From NCBI GenBank assembly GCA_963971225.1, contig OZ020267.1:114276936-114340935 (forward strand): 64,000 bases of DNA, written 5' to 3'. This DNA comes from Melieria omissa. Lineage: Eukaryota > Arthropoda > Insecta > Diptera > Ulidiidae. The number at the start of each line of letters is the position of its first letter. The stretch's first letter is position 1. A program made the position numbers and the translations under genes. A model generated the notes under the pieces. The model ran no database searches and was not told the origin of the DNA. It saw only the letters and a program-made list of their open reading frames with translations. Below are positions 36,297-50,700 of this stretch, piece after piece.

Positions 36297-36355
36297 ATGT
36301 GTGTATGTTTGTGTGTTTGTGTATTTGTGTGTATTGTGTGTATGTGTGCGTGTAT
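36297..36355. repeat. degenerate TG-rich simple repeat
   Basis: Imperfect TGTGTATG, TGTTTG and TGTATT units over about 55 nt. Confidence 0.8.
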
Positions 36356-38767
36356 ACGAGTGAATAAGACAAAAAGGTTGTCATTACAATAAGTAAAACA
36401 ACTCAATCATTTCCTACGTTAATGTACTTGTGACACTGCAGATAAATTCTCCATTTTTATTATTATTATTATTCATAATTAAACACTAATCCTTATACAT
36501 GGGTAAGGTATGGGAATACATACACGTACAAGCAAAAAATTATGACGGGGAAAATACAATCAGTAACTGAAAATCTGTCAACAAAATATTGTGTTGTAAA
36601 ATTTAAGTGGGCCCAAAAAATCCTTCAATTAAAAATATCAAAAAACAATAGACAAGCGCAAAGTTTGCAGTTAACATAATTTAGTCTTAACATTTTCACA
36701 ATAAGTACAACTTGGCAAAGCGACTTGAGAAATCGTAATCAATCAATCAAACAGTTGCAAAATCATAAAGCAAAACATTATTTTAATAGTAAGAATAGGT
36801 AAAGTTTGTATTTAAAAATACGTGGCCACAATCAGTGCTTAGGGTTTCAATTTTAAGTAAATTTCGGTTTTTAGAAAATTCAAATATTACTCATTTTATT
36901 GGAAAATCACAATGTTGTTTTTTATTTTATCTTTCTTTTCATTTTCATGAAAATTTCACTTCATTTCAAAGAATCTGTTTTTTTATCGCGTTCCTCTGTA
37001 ATGCTGCGACAATTGCGGAAAACGTTGCGTTTTCATTTGCTTAACATTCTCAAAAATGCTTCAATTTGCAATTACTTTGCCCCCATTCAAACTAATCTTA
37101 TCAAGTCAAATTCAAATCAATCTAAATCGAGCGAACTTGAATGCTTTGTACTAAATCGCCTCATAATGAGAGTGTGGAATAATAAATCACAAACGAATGT
37201 ATTAAGACAGGAAAAAATGTACACAAGCAGCAGTTGAACGTAATACATAATTTCAGTTAAATTACGGATTATTTTTAATGGTCTGTGGCTATGTGCTGAG
37301 CAAATAAAAATATACAGTGCTCTGTAGTTGCTCGTACTGTGGGCGCGAAGTGAGGCTGATCGTGTCCTTTATTTGCAGAAACAAACAACATGCACGGCCG
37401 CACAACACCGCCGCAATGGGATACTTTAATATCACAACATGAGATCAATAGGAATTTCGGCTGCGCTGAAATAACATAAACTAAACAACAAATCGGCAAC
37501 GTTAACAACGTTTCGATTCAATGAAAAACACCGGGGCGCTTTAAATCTGTTCAAGCTGGAAGGGAGGGAACTCTGTCGAGTGGAAAATAAACAATATTTG
37601 CAAAAAACAGTTCATGGAATAATTTAAATGCGGAAAAGTAGGCAAACAGAGCTGGTTATTGATATAAAAAATTCAAGTTACTTCAAATTAATAAATTTAA
37701 CAACTTTATGATTAGTCGTGATGCTGAGATATTTACTAGTTTTTTGGATTAAATTTCAAATAAAGACTCATGTGCAAATCATTTAATCATAATCATAGTT
37801 TGAATAACTAAGCAGAGTTACTTGCATAGCTAAGACTCTAATTTGAATTAATTCCTCGTTAAGTCCCTACGACCTATGATTAACCGCGATGTGTCGTAGT
37901 TTAACAGTTCCTCTAGTTAGTTAATTCAACTTGGTATTCAAAGTAAAAATCGGAATTAAAAATTAAACCAATTATTATATGTAAATACGAATGGTGACTA
38001 ATCCAAGAACTGTGTGGGTTCAAAAATTTAAAGGGCGCTTCAATGCTCATACATTTTGTTTAGTGGGCACTATTTTGGAAACAAAATTAATTCATCTGAT
38101 TGCACAATCAGAATAATTACTGATTAACTGATTAAACTGCAATTACTCAACTAATTTGATTAAACTGAATGTTAATTATAATTGGTTTGAAAAGCGTTCA
38201 ACTTAAGACAGGCATTGCGCATTGGTGCAGAAGACACAAGCGTTGCCATCCCTATCAGCAGCGATTTAAGGCTCAATGGTGAATTTGCAGGAAAACGTCA
38301 CTGTATCACGGAAAGCATTCAATTTTCGCTCTTTTTCTACGTGTCTTAAACTCACCCTCTGTCTCTCTTTTTAACCCACCCTCTGGCTTCCATTTTTCAA
38401 TTCTTCCCCCCGCTGTCTCTCTTTCATTCCTGCAACAGTAATAGCAAATTAAAATCATTCCAGAGGAGAACTCATTGCATTCATTTCTATGATAACCGGC
38501 CAATAGCTCTTAGGTCACATGTATGTAATGTACGCATTCATTTAGATAAACAAGTTATCATGCTTAAATATAATTTGGGGACAAAAATAGGGAATGCCTT
38601 AAAACTAGAGCAATCATTAGAAAATGTACTAATCGTAGGTTACTTAAGTTCGTGCAGGCAAAAAAGTGTACAACAATACAACTCCCAATTTAGTTTGCTT
38701 GTTTGTTTTCCAAGAAAACTTATAAGTTAACGTAATCGGTGTAAAAATAGAAACAAGAAAATTCAGC

Positions 38768-41700
38768 TTAGATTGCGTTGGCCGGCGGCGGCGATTCTTC
38801 GCCGGTCACTACAGACGCGCCACCGCCGGCACTAGCGCCAGTGGCTGCTGCTGCTGTGGCTGCTGCTGTAAGCTCGCACTGCCCGAGCTCCTCGGTGTGC
38901 GATACACAAACCATTCCCGTTTCTTGCTCTTCTCTTAACTCCAACTCGGTCGCCGACGATCTACCGGCCACGAGCAGCTCCGCCATCAGGCTGCTGCCGG
39001 ACAACTTCTGAAGGCTGTGCAAAGTCTCCTCGTTGATTGTGTGCTCGGGTGAAATGTTTTCCTTAATTTCCTGTTTCACGTCGGTGGGTATGAGCGTGGC
39101 ATCGTGTTGCTCCGACGACCCATTGCCACCGTTACCATTACTGCCGCCGTTGCCGTTATCGCTGCTCGCAGTACTATCCGTGGAGCCGCCAGCTGCGATC
39201 CCCGTATTGGTAACGCCACCTGCGCCCACATTGCTCATCTCGTTACCAAAGGAGAGATTCTGCCGAAACACCTGCTTACCCAAGTCACGCAGCTGCCGCG
39301 ATGCCACATCCAGAAAGGATCGTGATTGTTCCAGTGTTGCTGCAGCGGCATTTGTAACAGTGGTGTTTGTGGCACCCGTGGAGCTGGCACTCAAAATCTC
39401 GGTGCCCAGCTTCGTCCAGGATGGTGGTGAATTCTTGCGAGTCGGCATAAGCGAGGTCTGCTGATTTTGCTGTGTGTGGGGCAACAGTTGCCCCACACAC
39501 TGCTGCTGCTGCTGCTGCTGTGGCGAAACACCACTCAAGGTGCAATCTGTAAAATGTATAGCTAAAGAGAAACAGATTAACGTAAGTATTTGGTAAATTT
39601 TATTTTCGTCACCTTGCTATACAACTGACTATATGAAATTGTTTTTATTGCTTTCTTCAACCAAAACTTTTTGGTATTGCAAGTTCGCTAAAAGATTTGA
39701 GTGTAGTATTTTGCAAAATATGAAATTTTGCTTTTACAATTCATGGAAGAGGATTTTTAATCAATCTCAAAAATGGCGGACAATAATAACGGACGGACAC
39801 CCATTGGTTTTTTCTCCCCATTGCTGTCGAATTTACTCACTTTGTGAAGTGGTGCTGCCCGTGGAGGTGGTATTGCTACTGGTATTGATGTTGATGTTCG
39901 ATGCTGCAGCACTATTGTCCGGCGATGAGCTGCGCTGAAACATTGTCACTGAGTGAAACAGTGAACACAGCTTGTCCACTGCTCCGGGGTTGGCCATCCA
40001 AGACACCTTGCGGACACGCTGCTGTGCCGCCTGCGCGCCGGCGATCTCATCCGCCGTCGTTGCACTTGTGCTAGCTGACGTTGCCTCCGGCCCACTGGTA
40101 GGCGGCAGCGGGAACTCACAGGCCGAATTCTTTGTGAGCGTTATGTCGTTGTCGGTGAAGACAGCGATGGGACAACGCGCTAAAGTGGCGGCCAACAACT
40201 CAACCTGCTTCGGGTCGGACGAGTCCGTGTTGTCCGTGATCGGACTGCTGCCGCTGCTACTACTGAAAATGGTCGAGAGCGGTGACGAACTCGAAGTCGA
40301 GGAGCTGGACTGCAGCGATGCAGGCGACGTTGACGATGACGACGACGACGACGCTGAGGAGCAGAGTGGCGAAAGTGTGTTGTTGATTTGTGTTTGAGCT
40401 GTTGCTGTTGATGCTGTGGTTGTGGTTGTTGTTGTTGTTGTTGCGTTTGTACTATCTTGATTTGTTGTGTGACTAAGATCATTTGTGCTGCTGCTACCGC
40501 TACTGGTGGTAGTGGCAACTGCGGTGGCGGTGGTGTTGATGTTGGTGCTGGCGTTAATGGTGCCGACACCGATGTTGCTATTGTCTTGCGGTTCGGTTTG
40601 CTTGCCTGCTGCCGTGGGCGCACTTTCAGCGCCCGTTAAGAAATCTTTCTCGTCGGAGTGCTTGGCTAACGGCGTTGGCGGTAGATTGAGCGGTGGTGTG
40701 ATCGGTGGTAAAAGGCGGTTAGCCAGCGGGACGCGCGGATCTTCGTAAATTTTGCTCACGTGGAAACGCGAACGCGGCGAAACCGACATGCGCTTGATGG
40801 ACTGTGTCGACGAAGTCACCGTGGCCATGGATGGCAGTGAGCTCGACGAAGGAAAGGAGGTGGAAACGTGTAACTTGTGCTGGTAACTCACAGTCGGTAT
40901 GGTCGACAGTGATGCACTGCTCGCGGACACCGGCAGCGCAGCTGGTGACGAGGGTGACGTCTGTGCCAGAGGCGATGTCAGCGGACTCAACTCGTTCACG
41001 CGAAACACTTGAAAGCGGCTACGGTTCGGCGATGACGAGGGCGATATTGTCGGCGGACTGGGCACGGGCGATCGCAGGCGCGCGCCCGTCTTCCGCTTCA
41101 CTTCTAGCTTGTTGTTGGCGGCAGGCGGCGCGACTGTCACCACGGTGGTCTTAATCAGCGGCTGCGTATGGCAGGTCAGCGAAATTTTTCGAGAGCCCAC
41201 ATAATAGCCGCCGCGTCGTTTGTTGGCTCCGCTTATGCTGGCCGCCTTGTCCGTCTGCAGCTGTGCCTGCGTCTTCTCATTGCGCGAGCACATCGAGCGC
41301 ACATTCTCCAACACTCGCGTGTAGTCCAGATGCGCGTCGCTGCCCACCTGCAACAGGAAACGGAAAGCCCAAGTAAATATAGAGCAAATTTTGTTTGAAA
41401 AGCGGTCAAAGCGAAAGCGACTGAGCTCATTTCGATTGCTGAACGTGATCAGATTTACAATCATGGCGGTCATTGCACCACGTCAGAAGCAGAAGCAGCA
41501 TGGCAGCGATTTCACATTTCACAGTACTTACACTCTCCTGTGGCATGGGCACAGAAGGCGTACTATTCACATGGGGCACTAAACGCAATCGCTCAAACTT
41601 GATTAACAAATCATGCACAAGAATGGTTAATTAAGAGAAGAGTAGAAAGAGGTTAGGTGGAAAAACATTATGTAGATCGATTGAATTAGAGTAAAATAAC

Positions 41701-44700
41701 AAATGAGTTCAATCAAATTGTGTAACATTACACAAGAGAATGTTTACAAATGTTAAATTGAATATGATACAGAAATATATTCATAGTTGTATTTCAATGA
41801 AATTGAACTATGGTACATATATTACGTAATTCCTGTTATAATCACTTGTCGTATGTTTTCTGAATATAATCAAATACCTTAAGCAATCCACAAATAATAG
41901 GAACTATACATTTATACTGTACATTTATTATTTTTACTATACACCTACATTTCAGGTCAACCTCAGAAAGTTTTAACATAACACAACACTATAAGAGAAC
42001 ACAACAATATAAGAGAAACTCTGACTTACCGACAACCGCTTCGGCTCATCATCAATATCGATTTGGGTAATTGTTGTGTTTGACTTCAACACTTCGGCGA
42101 TCTTCGTCAGGCTTTCCACCTCCAGTTTATTATCACGTATGTCTAGTCGCTGCAAGGTGCTGTTGCCACCAAAAGTCAAAATCGACGCCAATGTCTCAAT
42201 GCCATTGGCGCTCAAATGAGCGCTCTGCAGTCCAAGCGTCGTCAAAGTGGTGTTCTTCGTCAGGCTTTCTTTGATGCGCGTCACAAAGTCATTCGACAGA
42301 CAATTTTTGCCGATGTTGAGCAGTTCAAGCGATGTTGTCTCCGCGAGCAAATCTGAAATGGACAGCCCTGCATCTTTGGTCAAATTGTTGCTCCAGAGTG
42401 CGAGTGCTTTCAGCCCGTTTGGCGACTTCACCGTCGTCTCGACGGGAGGATCTGCTTGCCGTGGCTGCCGCGTAAGTGTATCGTTTTTGGTGAGCTTCTC
42501 ATTGAGCTGCGACGATGCGGAGAAGTTAAGATCGCTGCTGATGCTGCCGTCCAGCGAATTATCGCTGCAGAGACTGTCAGAACTTTGCGAACGGTTTCGC
42601 GTTGCGTTTGTAATGAAAGCAGTAGACGACTCGGTGCGACGCATGCCCTGACTGGCACCGCCGGGCGAAGTCGACGGTGGCGGTGGCGTCGGTATAGGAC
42701 TGCTGTCAGTCTCCTTTTGCTTCTCTGGTAGGCTGTCCTCCGCAATTGTAACTTTTGGCAGCGTGGGTAAAATTTCCTCAAATTTACCGCAACCAGCATC
42801 GCTGCTACTACCACTACCTCCGCCACCACAAACACTACTCTCACTGGCGGGATCATCTAAGTCAATTAGAGTTGCGGTGGCAACCACCGTATCTGTACTT
42901 GCAGCCAACACATCGGTCATCGGCGACGGCGGTCTTACATCAGCAGGTGTGCTCGCGCGAGAGTTGGTAACATCGTCACCCACTACTTGCATGGACAGTC
43001 GCGAAAGCGGTGGCGAGGGCGGCGTCGGTGTTGAGGTAGGCGTGGCAGCAGCATCGGCCAGAAACTCTGTGGACTCGGTGACAATTGTACCCGTTTCAAT
43101 AGCAACCCCTTTCACAATGTCATCCATGCGTGCACCATCGAACGACGACGATAGCCTACTGAAATCCTCCGGAAGGTGGCGGCTGATATCACCCTCCGAA
43201 GCGCTTTCGAACGCCGAGTCCGTGCTATGCGTGTCGTCGTAGTCATCACCGAGTTTGGTGTTCTTATTGACGTCCACGGCTTTGGTGGGTTGCTGCAACT
43301 GCAACGAGGACTCATCGCCACCGCGTTCAGGAGCAGCTACGCTGCCAATCAGACAGTCTGCCTCGCCTGCAGTAACCTCAAAAATTTCGGAATTTTGCAA
43401 GGCGTTTGCTTCATGCGGAACACAACGAAACGAATTATTTTGCAACTTAGGATTGTCCTGATCGTCGCCGCTGCCGCTACCATTGCCACTGCCGCTGCTG
43501 CCGTTATTGCTGCTGTTACTGTTTCTGCTACTATTGTTATTGTTATTATTATTATTCACAATATTGCTCTCGGCTGCTGTACTGTTGTTGTTACTATTAA
43601 TGTTGCTTATGATGTCGTTTACGTCTGTGCTGCTGCTGCTATTGTCATTCGGTGCTGTAGCCTCTGAATCCCCTAAAGTAATTATATCTGCAAAAAAGCC
43701 AGGTGTGTGATACACCGATATTTCCTGATTGCACGTCGAAATAAAATACTCACTGATAAGAACATTCTCACGCTCGACCACTGTTTCTTCCTCAACAGGC
43801 TTTCCGCTCCGGCCAGGCAAAATGCCGACGGCTGCTGCAACGCATGCTGGCGCCCCTGAGGTTTCGGGTGGGGCTTTCGCATGCGCGCTGCTTTGTGCGT
43901 TGGGCGGCACCGTCGCCATCGTGCTAGCGTCAAAAATATCGTCGCTTATAATGCTTGCGTCCTCTGAGCAGCAGGCCGCAATTGTATCGGTGGACAAGTT
44001 CGATGCGCCTTCCTCGCTGCTGCTCTCGCTGTTCATCGACAACAACTTGTCCAGCATTGACTGACCGCCACTCACGGTGTGCGATGCGTTCTTCAAATTG
44101 GTCGACTTGACCGTATCATCAGTGTCGTCATCGGCCTCATTCTCCTCCAACGTTGCACCTGCCGTTTTTGCCACCGCTGTAACAATTGTCTCTGAACCCC
44201 CTATCTCGGACTCGACGCTGTCGCTGATCATCTTTTGAATCTGGTCGCAGACATTGTCGTTTGTAGCGACGTCCCCATTGCGTTTGGCCGCCGTTTCGCC
44301 ATTGGACAGCGTGTCGTCGTTCTCAGTGCTTTTTCCGCTGCTGCTCAGCGAATCACTTATATCCAGCTCTGCTGTTTGTAAAACCTCCATTGACGATAAA
44401 CTGTCATCGTCGTCAATAGCTGTCGCGCGATGCAACATAGATCGCCGCTCAAGCTCGCGCGACTGCAATATCAGCGCCTCGACAATGTGCAACAGTCCCT
44501 CGTCTCTAATATTGTTGTTGCTAATATCTATTAGCTCTATGTAGTGGTTGACCTTCAGCAAATCGGCAATGGCTTCTGCATCTTTGCAGTCCAAATCGTT
44601 GTGTGCTAGCCAAAGTTCCTTTAACACGCGATTGTTTCGCAATTTGAAGCCTACAAAATTAAATTGAATAAATGCTAGTTTACTTCAAATGAAGTCGAAA

Positions 44701-47700
44701 CACAAAACACTCACAGAACCCAATTAAAGCGCCGTTTAATCCGCAATGTTCCAGCTTTATGGTGTGCAGCTTCGAAGTGCACAGCGCTGTCCCCAGACTA
44801 TCGGCGCCTTGCTTTGAAATCGGATTGCCTTGCGTAATCAGCACCTGCAACTCCTCGCTGCGGCTCAACATGCATATGCAGTTGGTCCAGCCACGATGCG
44901 TCATCCCTCTGGAATTGGATGAGATGTCCAGCTCGTTGGTGGCCTCATAATACTCGATCATTTCGAAGAGCGCCACAAGTGCGCTCTCGTTCAGGTCACA
45001 CGATGAGAGATCTATGAATTTGTACTGTACCTAAAGGAAGCAGACACACAATCTCGGTTAGCTAATCCCTTAGCACAACTCGTGAGCAAATCCCATCAAG
45101 ATGTCCCCAAACAATGTTATTATAGCCTTCTCCATTTATCGACCAGGCGCTACTTACCCTTTTAAAGATTTCTTCTAATGCTTCACAGTCGCCGGAGACC
45201 AATTTCATTGACTTCAGCGACAACACGGGCTGTCGTTGCATTTTACACAATTCGACAGCTTTCAAATGATCCAGAATGGTTGGTAATGGCTTTGTTTTAT
45301 GTTTCTGGCACGATATCACATAAAGTTCGGCAATCTCAGAGATGCTCTTGACCGAAGTCGCTGCAGAGAAATCAGTATTACATTAAAATCAATGATTGAA
45401 ATGATTTCAACGAGACCGTGAGAAATTATTAGTGTTAGACCAACAATTGACTGCGTCATAATGTTTTTATTTATTTTAAATTTATAAAATAAAAACAAGA
45501 AATTTTACTAAGTTATTATTTCGTAAGTATTTTTTAGACAGAATTATAATGTTGGGACAATTCACATCAATAAGTAGCCTACAATGGCACACAAAGTGCT
45601 TACGGTTAAGTATTTTTCATAAGTATTTTCAAAGCGAGTGCGCCTGCAAGGCGGCTCACATGAGTAGTCAGCGTTGGACTCTTTTCGGGCGAAATTAAAT
45701 AATATCGAAAATAAAATAAAATTTATATTTTTAGATGGCGATTAGCGTTCGCTTTGATGAATCATAACAAATAATTTTCTAACAACGACATTGTGAAATC
45801 GTTTTCGCAAACCATGCCGCACAGCCGGCGCAGACGAATCGGTGACAGACAACGGCAAAATGGTGACTTGAGGTCTATGTGCGCCGCTTATCACGCTACG
45901 TGCCACCGCTGGCACGCAACAGTCAACCGAGCGCCGCAATTCAGCAATAAATTTAACGCGGCACCAAAGTAAATAATACGACAACGCGAGTATTTACCCC
46001 AAGGCAGCCCTAGAAATGCTCTGCAGCACTAAACGACCGCAACACGGGCCCGTCTCATCATCGAATATGACCACGAGCAGCTTGTAAAGCCGCCAGCTAG
46101 TGGCCGATCACATGAGGAAGCGCGCCTCATCACACACCCACAGCAAGCATCTCATTGCATCGGAGCAGATTATTGAGAATGAATGATCAGTCAAGAGCAC
46201 TTGATGACTGTTGTTTCGTGCGATAAAACACAAAAGCGAACTGTTCGCCAATGTACATATGTACAATGTGTACATGTGTATGTGTGCACATCCACCGTGC
46301 TGGGATCACGTGCTCGGCGCAACAGTGGCGCAAAATCAAACAAATGACGACATTAGTGCGCCGATTGCGGTTGCGGCGCAAGCATCTGTGCATTTTTGCC
46401 CACTCGGCACAGCAACAGGCGATACACATCTGCATTGTCCGAGCGGCTGCACATTCGCGAGAGCGCTTAACGAGCATTACATGGCCTTCGCTGACAGCTT
46501 TTCGCAGTCTTGTCAAACTATTTATAACGTGGCGATAATAATAAATGGATTGATGTGCAATCGCTTGGCCCACTAAATGGTACTTCAAAGACGCGACATT
46601 AGTTTCTACCACATACGAGACATGGCAGCGACAACTGGGTCGCTACTTTCCTGCGCTGTAATCGAAATTTAACTTTTCAGTTGCAATTTCGTAAATGCGT
46701 TTCTTATTCATAATCTTTCTGCTGACATATCAATGACGTTGTCGGAATACACGCACACACACGCTAGCTGTGATATGGAAAATTTATATGACTATCTAGC
46801 GGGTGCTTATCAATATCACTCAGTATCGAAACATCAATGGAGGGCGTGCAACTTTATAATCGGAATATGTGTAGCAAAACAACCAAAGTTATTGTAATAC
46901 GTATGGGGTCTACCTACCTACCTACCTACGCATTGCACCGTATTTAGAAAAACAAAATGATATCACTTGTGTCCAGCAATTTGAGTGCTCAATAATGAAT
47001 TCGAAATGTTGATATTTGTTGATTATTGATTATTGTAGGCAACACAACATTCGACTCAAAATTGGCCCCAATCTATCCACACAGCCTTCCAAGAGCAATG
47101 CTTTCCATTAATCGGTCTATGACTGTGTGGCGGTTGCCACTCTCGAAAATATTATAGAAAAGCTATCATTTTTTACGAATCTGTAACTACCAGCCAAAGT
47201 GTCTTTCAGTATAACAATTGAGCAAAGATTTTATGTGTCAGAGCAGACTACCAAATGTACTGAAGATATCTGAAAATAGTCCAACTAGAAAAAACTCGGT
47301 CTTCGTTTCACGCGGCCAGCAACCCAGGCACTCCCAGAGAGAAGTGTCTAATCAGCGTGAAATCACCTTACAGGTCGTTATGTTTAGATCATTGTCTAAA
47401 TACGGTTTTCAAATTTAAAAAACCTTAAAATGCCTCTTTCACTACCTACAAACAATTTAAAGAAATTCTGACAAAAAAACATTGTTCACATTTTTGTAAA
47501 CTTCTCAATTAGAAAACATTTAAACCCTTATACAAGTAGACAAAACATTCCAAAACGAAAGCCGTAAGCAGCAGTGGTCGCCAGTTGCGCGTATTCCAAA
47601 TTATTTCAGTCATTTTGACTCCATCTCTTCTAATGCTTTGAAATCAACATTATTTCAAGCTTTCACACCAACATGCCATTTGAGTCCAAGCAAATTAGGT

Positions 47701-50700
47701 TTACGTTGTCGGGCAGGTAGCCCAAGCATTGCCTTTCCCCAAAAAATCGTCTCTAAATCAATGGCAAAAAATCGACGCGCGTAGGCAATTTTACTTGTGT
47801 AGCAACAAAAACACGAAATGACAGACAAATTGACGCACACAAAGTCAACGCTCTTGTTGACATTTGAATTTAGCTGTTACAAACCGCTGACCGACTGGAC
47901 TACCTGTAGTTGGTTAATGTTCGCTTCAGTGTTTACAAATCGCTATTAATACTTTTACTGCCGAAATCATTTATAACATGCACATTAGCTTGTGTGCTGA
48001 TTGCTTGTTTGAAACAATAAAGATATTAATTCATATTTACGTAAAACATTATCTCGACGGCATTGCGAATCGGTTTATGAAACGTCTCTACGACAAAGTT
48101 GACTCACGAAAAAGTTGGCGCAAATAAACGGAACGGGCTGAACAAGTGTGAAATCACGAAATCCGAGCAAATAAATCACCCAAACATCTAGCACCTCAAT
48201 GATTTTGTGGAAGTACAGCATTTCTTGGCCACACTTTCATGAGCAAAAGCCAATTTATCAATTATGACCGAATTTCAGAGATCATGTGACTTGAAAAAAT
48301 GCGCCGACTGGGAGTCAAAACAACAATGGCCAAATAATAACAAAGCACGGGCTTTGTTTTTTTTTATAGATTTTCATCTTAATGTTGTTTTTGCCCGTAG
48401 AATGCGGCAAACAAAAATGGAAAAATAAACAACTAATTGCAAAAGCAACAATTGGAAAAATAGCAAAATAGCGAAAACACCTCGACGAGTACATGCAAAG
48501 TGATTTATGATTGCAGATAAAATCAGAAATGGCAATATGCGGTGAATTGTTATCAGCTTTTAAATACCGACCAAACAGTACCAAATTATAAAAACCTATT
48601 TTGATAACGCACCTGATACGAGCAACGAAACGTACATATATACCAATTGAAAATTGCTCATTATTTGTTAATGTTTGATAAGCATTCAGAACCAGCTCAA
48701 CAATTGACGCAGCCAACCGCCGGCTGACAGCATGTTGATTGCGTTTGTTTTTTGCGCAAACATTGAGCCGAGCAGACGCGAAATTTTACATTGCCTGCTT
48801 GTTTCGTGCGACAAAAACACTTTGTGGTTACGCATGAAAAAAGCGAAAGAGATGAGTTGCACCAGCTGTGATTTTATTTTTCTTTCCTAGAACTACTAAA
48901 ATATGAAAAACAATTTATGACTAAAATATAAAAGAGGCCAATATTGACTATTTTTGCATGTGTTGTTAAAATTTGTTACGCATGTACATACATACAAATG
49001 ACAACATGTGTATTTTCAACTCTTTGGTGACAGTTTGGCAATCCTTCAACTCCATTTGTGGAGGAATAAGCAGCTCTGAATACTGGGCCTCAAACTAACA
49101 AACTCGAACGCGGAAATCATCAGGCGGCGCTAACTGGGCCAATATCGGATAATGGGCTTCCGACAACTGCTAAATTTCATTAGGCTGATAGGTTGCGTCA
49201 TTACTCCTAATCTAATCGCTTTTTCTATTTTCAGGTTGTAGCCGATTTGTGCGCGCTATGAGATTACGTTGTAGCTTCATGGACCCGTTATTGTTTTTAC
49301 AAGAAAATTAGCACAGCAGCTTAAAGTCTCTACAGTGAAATTCACAACCAAGCAATAATTCTTAACGATTACATTCAGAGCGATTGCGAACTTTATATTC
49401 GAAACACTTGAACAAATGCCTATTTCTTTGATCAAAGCTACTACCTACAGTGGCAAACCCTTCGTTCTAATCTAGCTTAACCAGTTGCAACCGGTTGTAA
49501 TTGTATCTAAACGCAAATATTGCACAATTAGTGACTCAGGTGCTCCTTCGCCCTTTTGACCTCTCCCCCACCCGTCGAGTAGTTGCATGCAAAATTGCGA
49601 ATTATCACAAAATTGAGAACTGCTCCACACGTTACGCAACAAATAACAAAACCTTCAAATATACCACAAAGCGTTTTTCGAATTTGGCTCGGTTTCGCTA
49701 ATTGTCTGCCGGTGCAATGTGCGAGTCGCACAAATTTGATTGATTAAGCTATATGATATTAAATTGTTCATTTTGCATACAGTGCCGACTTTTCTTATCG
49801 CTTTGCGCTGAGGCTACGTTCACGCCATCCACAATCAATTAAGTTGTCCAACTTGTTTTTCACACAACGAGTGTCAGAGCCCACCACTCTCCGCATATCC
49901 AGTGGCTTTTTATTGTTGACTTTGGGTTTTCTGCAGTTTACTGTCATTTCTATTTTCTTTGTTGCTTTCTTCTGGTTCGTACAAGTATTTTGGTTTTGTT
50001 TGTGTAGAACCAGGTGCTTGCCTATTAGTTAAGTTGCTTGTATTAATCAATATTTGAATCGTTATTGCTGTTATTATGGTTGATGTTGTCGCTGCTGATA
50101 TTGCGGTCTGATAGTGGGTCTTCCAAGTAGGTGGCTAAGTAAGCAAGTGTGGCACTAAAGCTGTGAAATGACCTAGCATAGTTTTTTGACTTGTAATAAA
50201 TAATATTGCATGACATTTACACGACTTTACATTGTGGCTCTTACAGGTTTACACCGCCCACTGACGCCAGTACTGCAAACCAATGTAACGCAATGTCATA
50301 CATGTATAGTGACACCAGTTAGCGAAAATAACCATAGCGGTATCAGTGGTCGAGAAGAAGTGTAACCCGCTGGACATCTCGGAAATAGAATGACCTGCAA
50401 AGGTCGACACTACCGCAGTCGAGTGAGTCACACCCAATGCAATAAGATCCCCAGGATATATTTTCCGGATATGTAACACTTCCTTGACTTATTTATTTAA
50501 AAATCGACATAAACGTATTTAAACAACATTCTTCAATCAGCACCGCTCCCATTATTCTATTTTTCATTACCGGTAAATTTACGTACACTCAATGAATTTG
50601 GATCTAAATTTGTTTTGAGGAAAATATAAAGATATCTTCAAACATGCTTTATCCTTTTATTATCCTTTATGTACTACCAGTAAATAAATTAGTACTATGC

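Larger units (their letters stand above)
32069..38767. other. intergenic stretch with no supported gene
   Basis: The first few hundred bases are the presumed promoter and 5' untranslated region of the second Oatp; the minus frame stays open to 32497 without recognisable protein. Three further frames are unexplained: 33321-33611 (+), 34446-34715 (-) and 34955-35236 (+). None matches a family I know. A (GT)n run is at 33173-33196 and a degenerate TG-rich tract at 36297-36355. The 3' untranslated region of the PPP1R37 homologue must lie just below 38767. Confidence 0.45.

Noticed and set aside
38778..41398. Several long + strand frames (for example 39033-39464 and 39972-40397)
   Set aside because: Shadows of the Ser/Thr/Gln-rich C-terminal exons of the minus-strand gene.
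42428..43667. Arg- and Val-rich frames on both strands in the LRR gene region
   Set aside because: Alternative frames of the low-complexity insertion; composition follows the repeat, not a protein family.
46187..46612. 141-codon minus strand frame in the PPP1R37 first intron
   Set aside because: No domain, cysteine-histidine runs from simple sequence, and an overlapping frame of similar length on the other strand.
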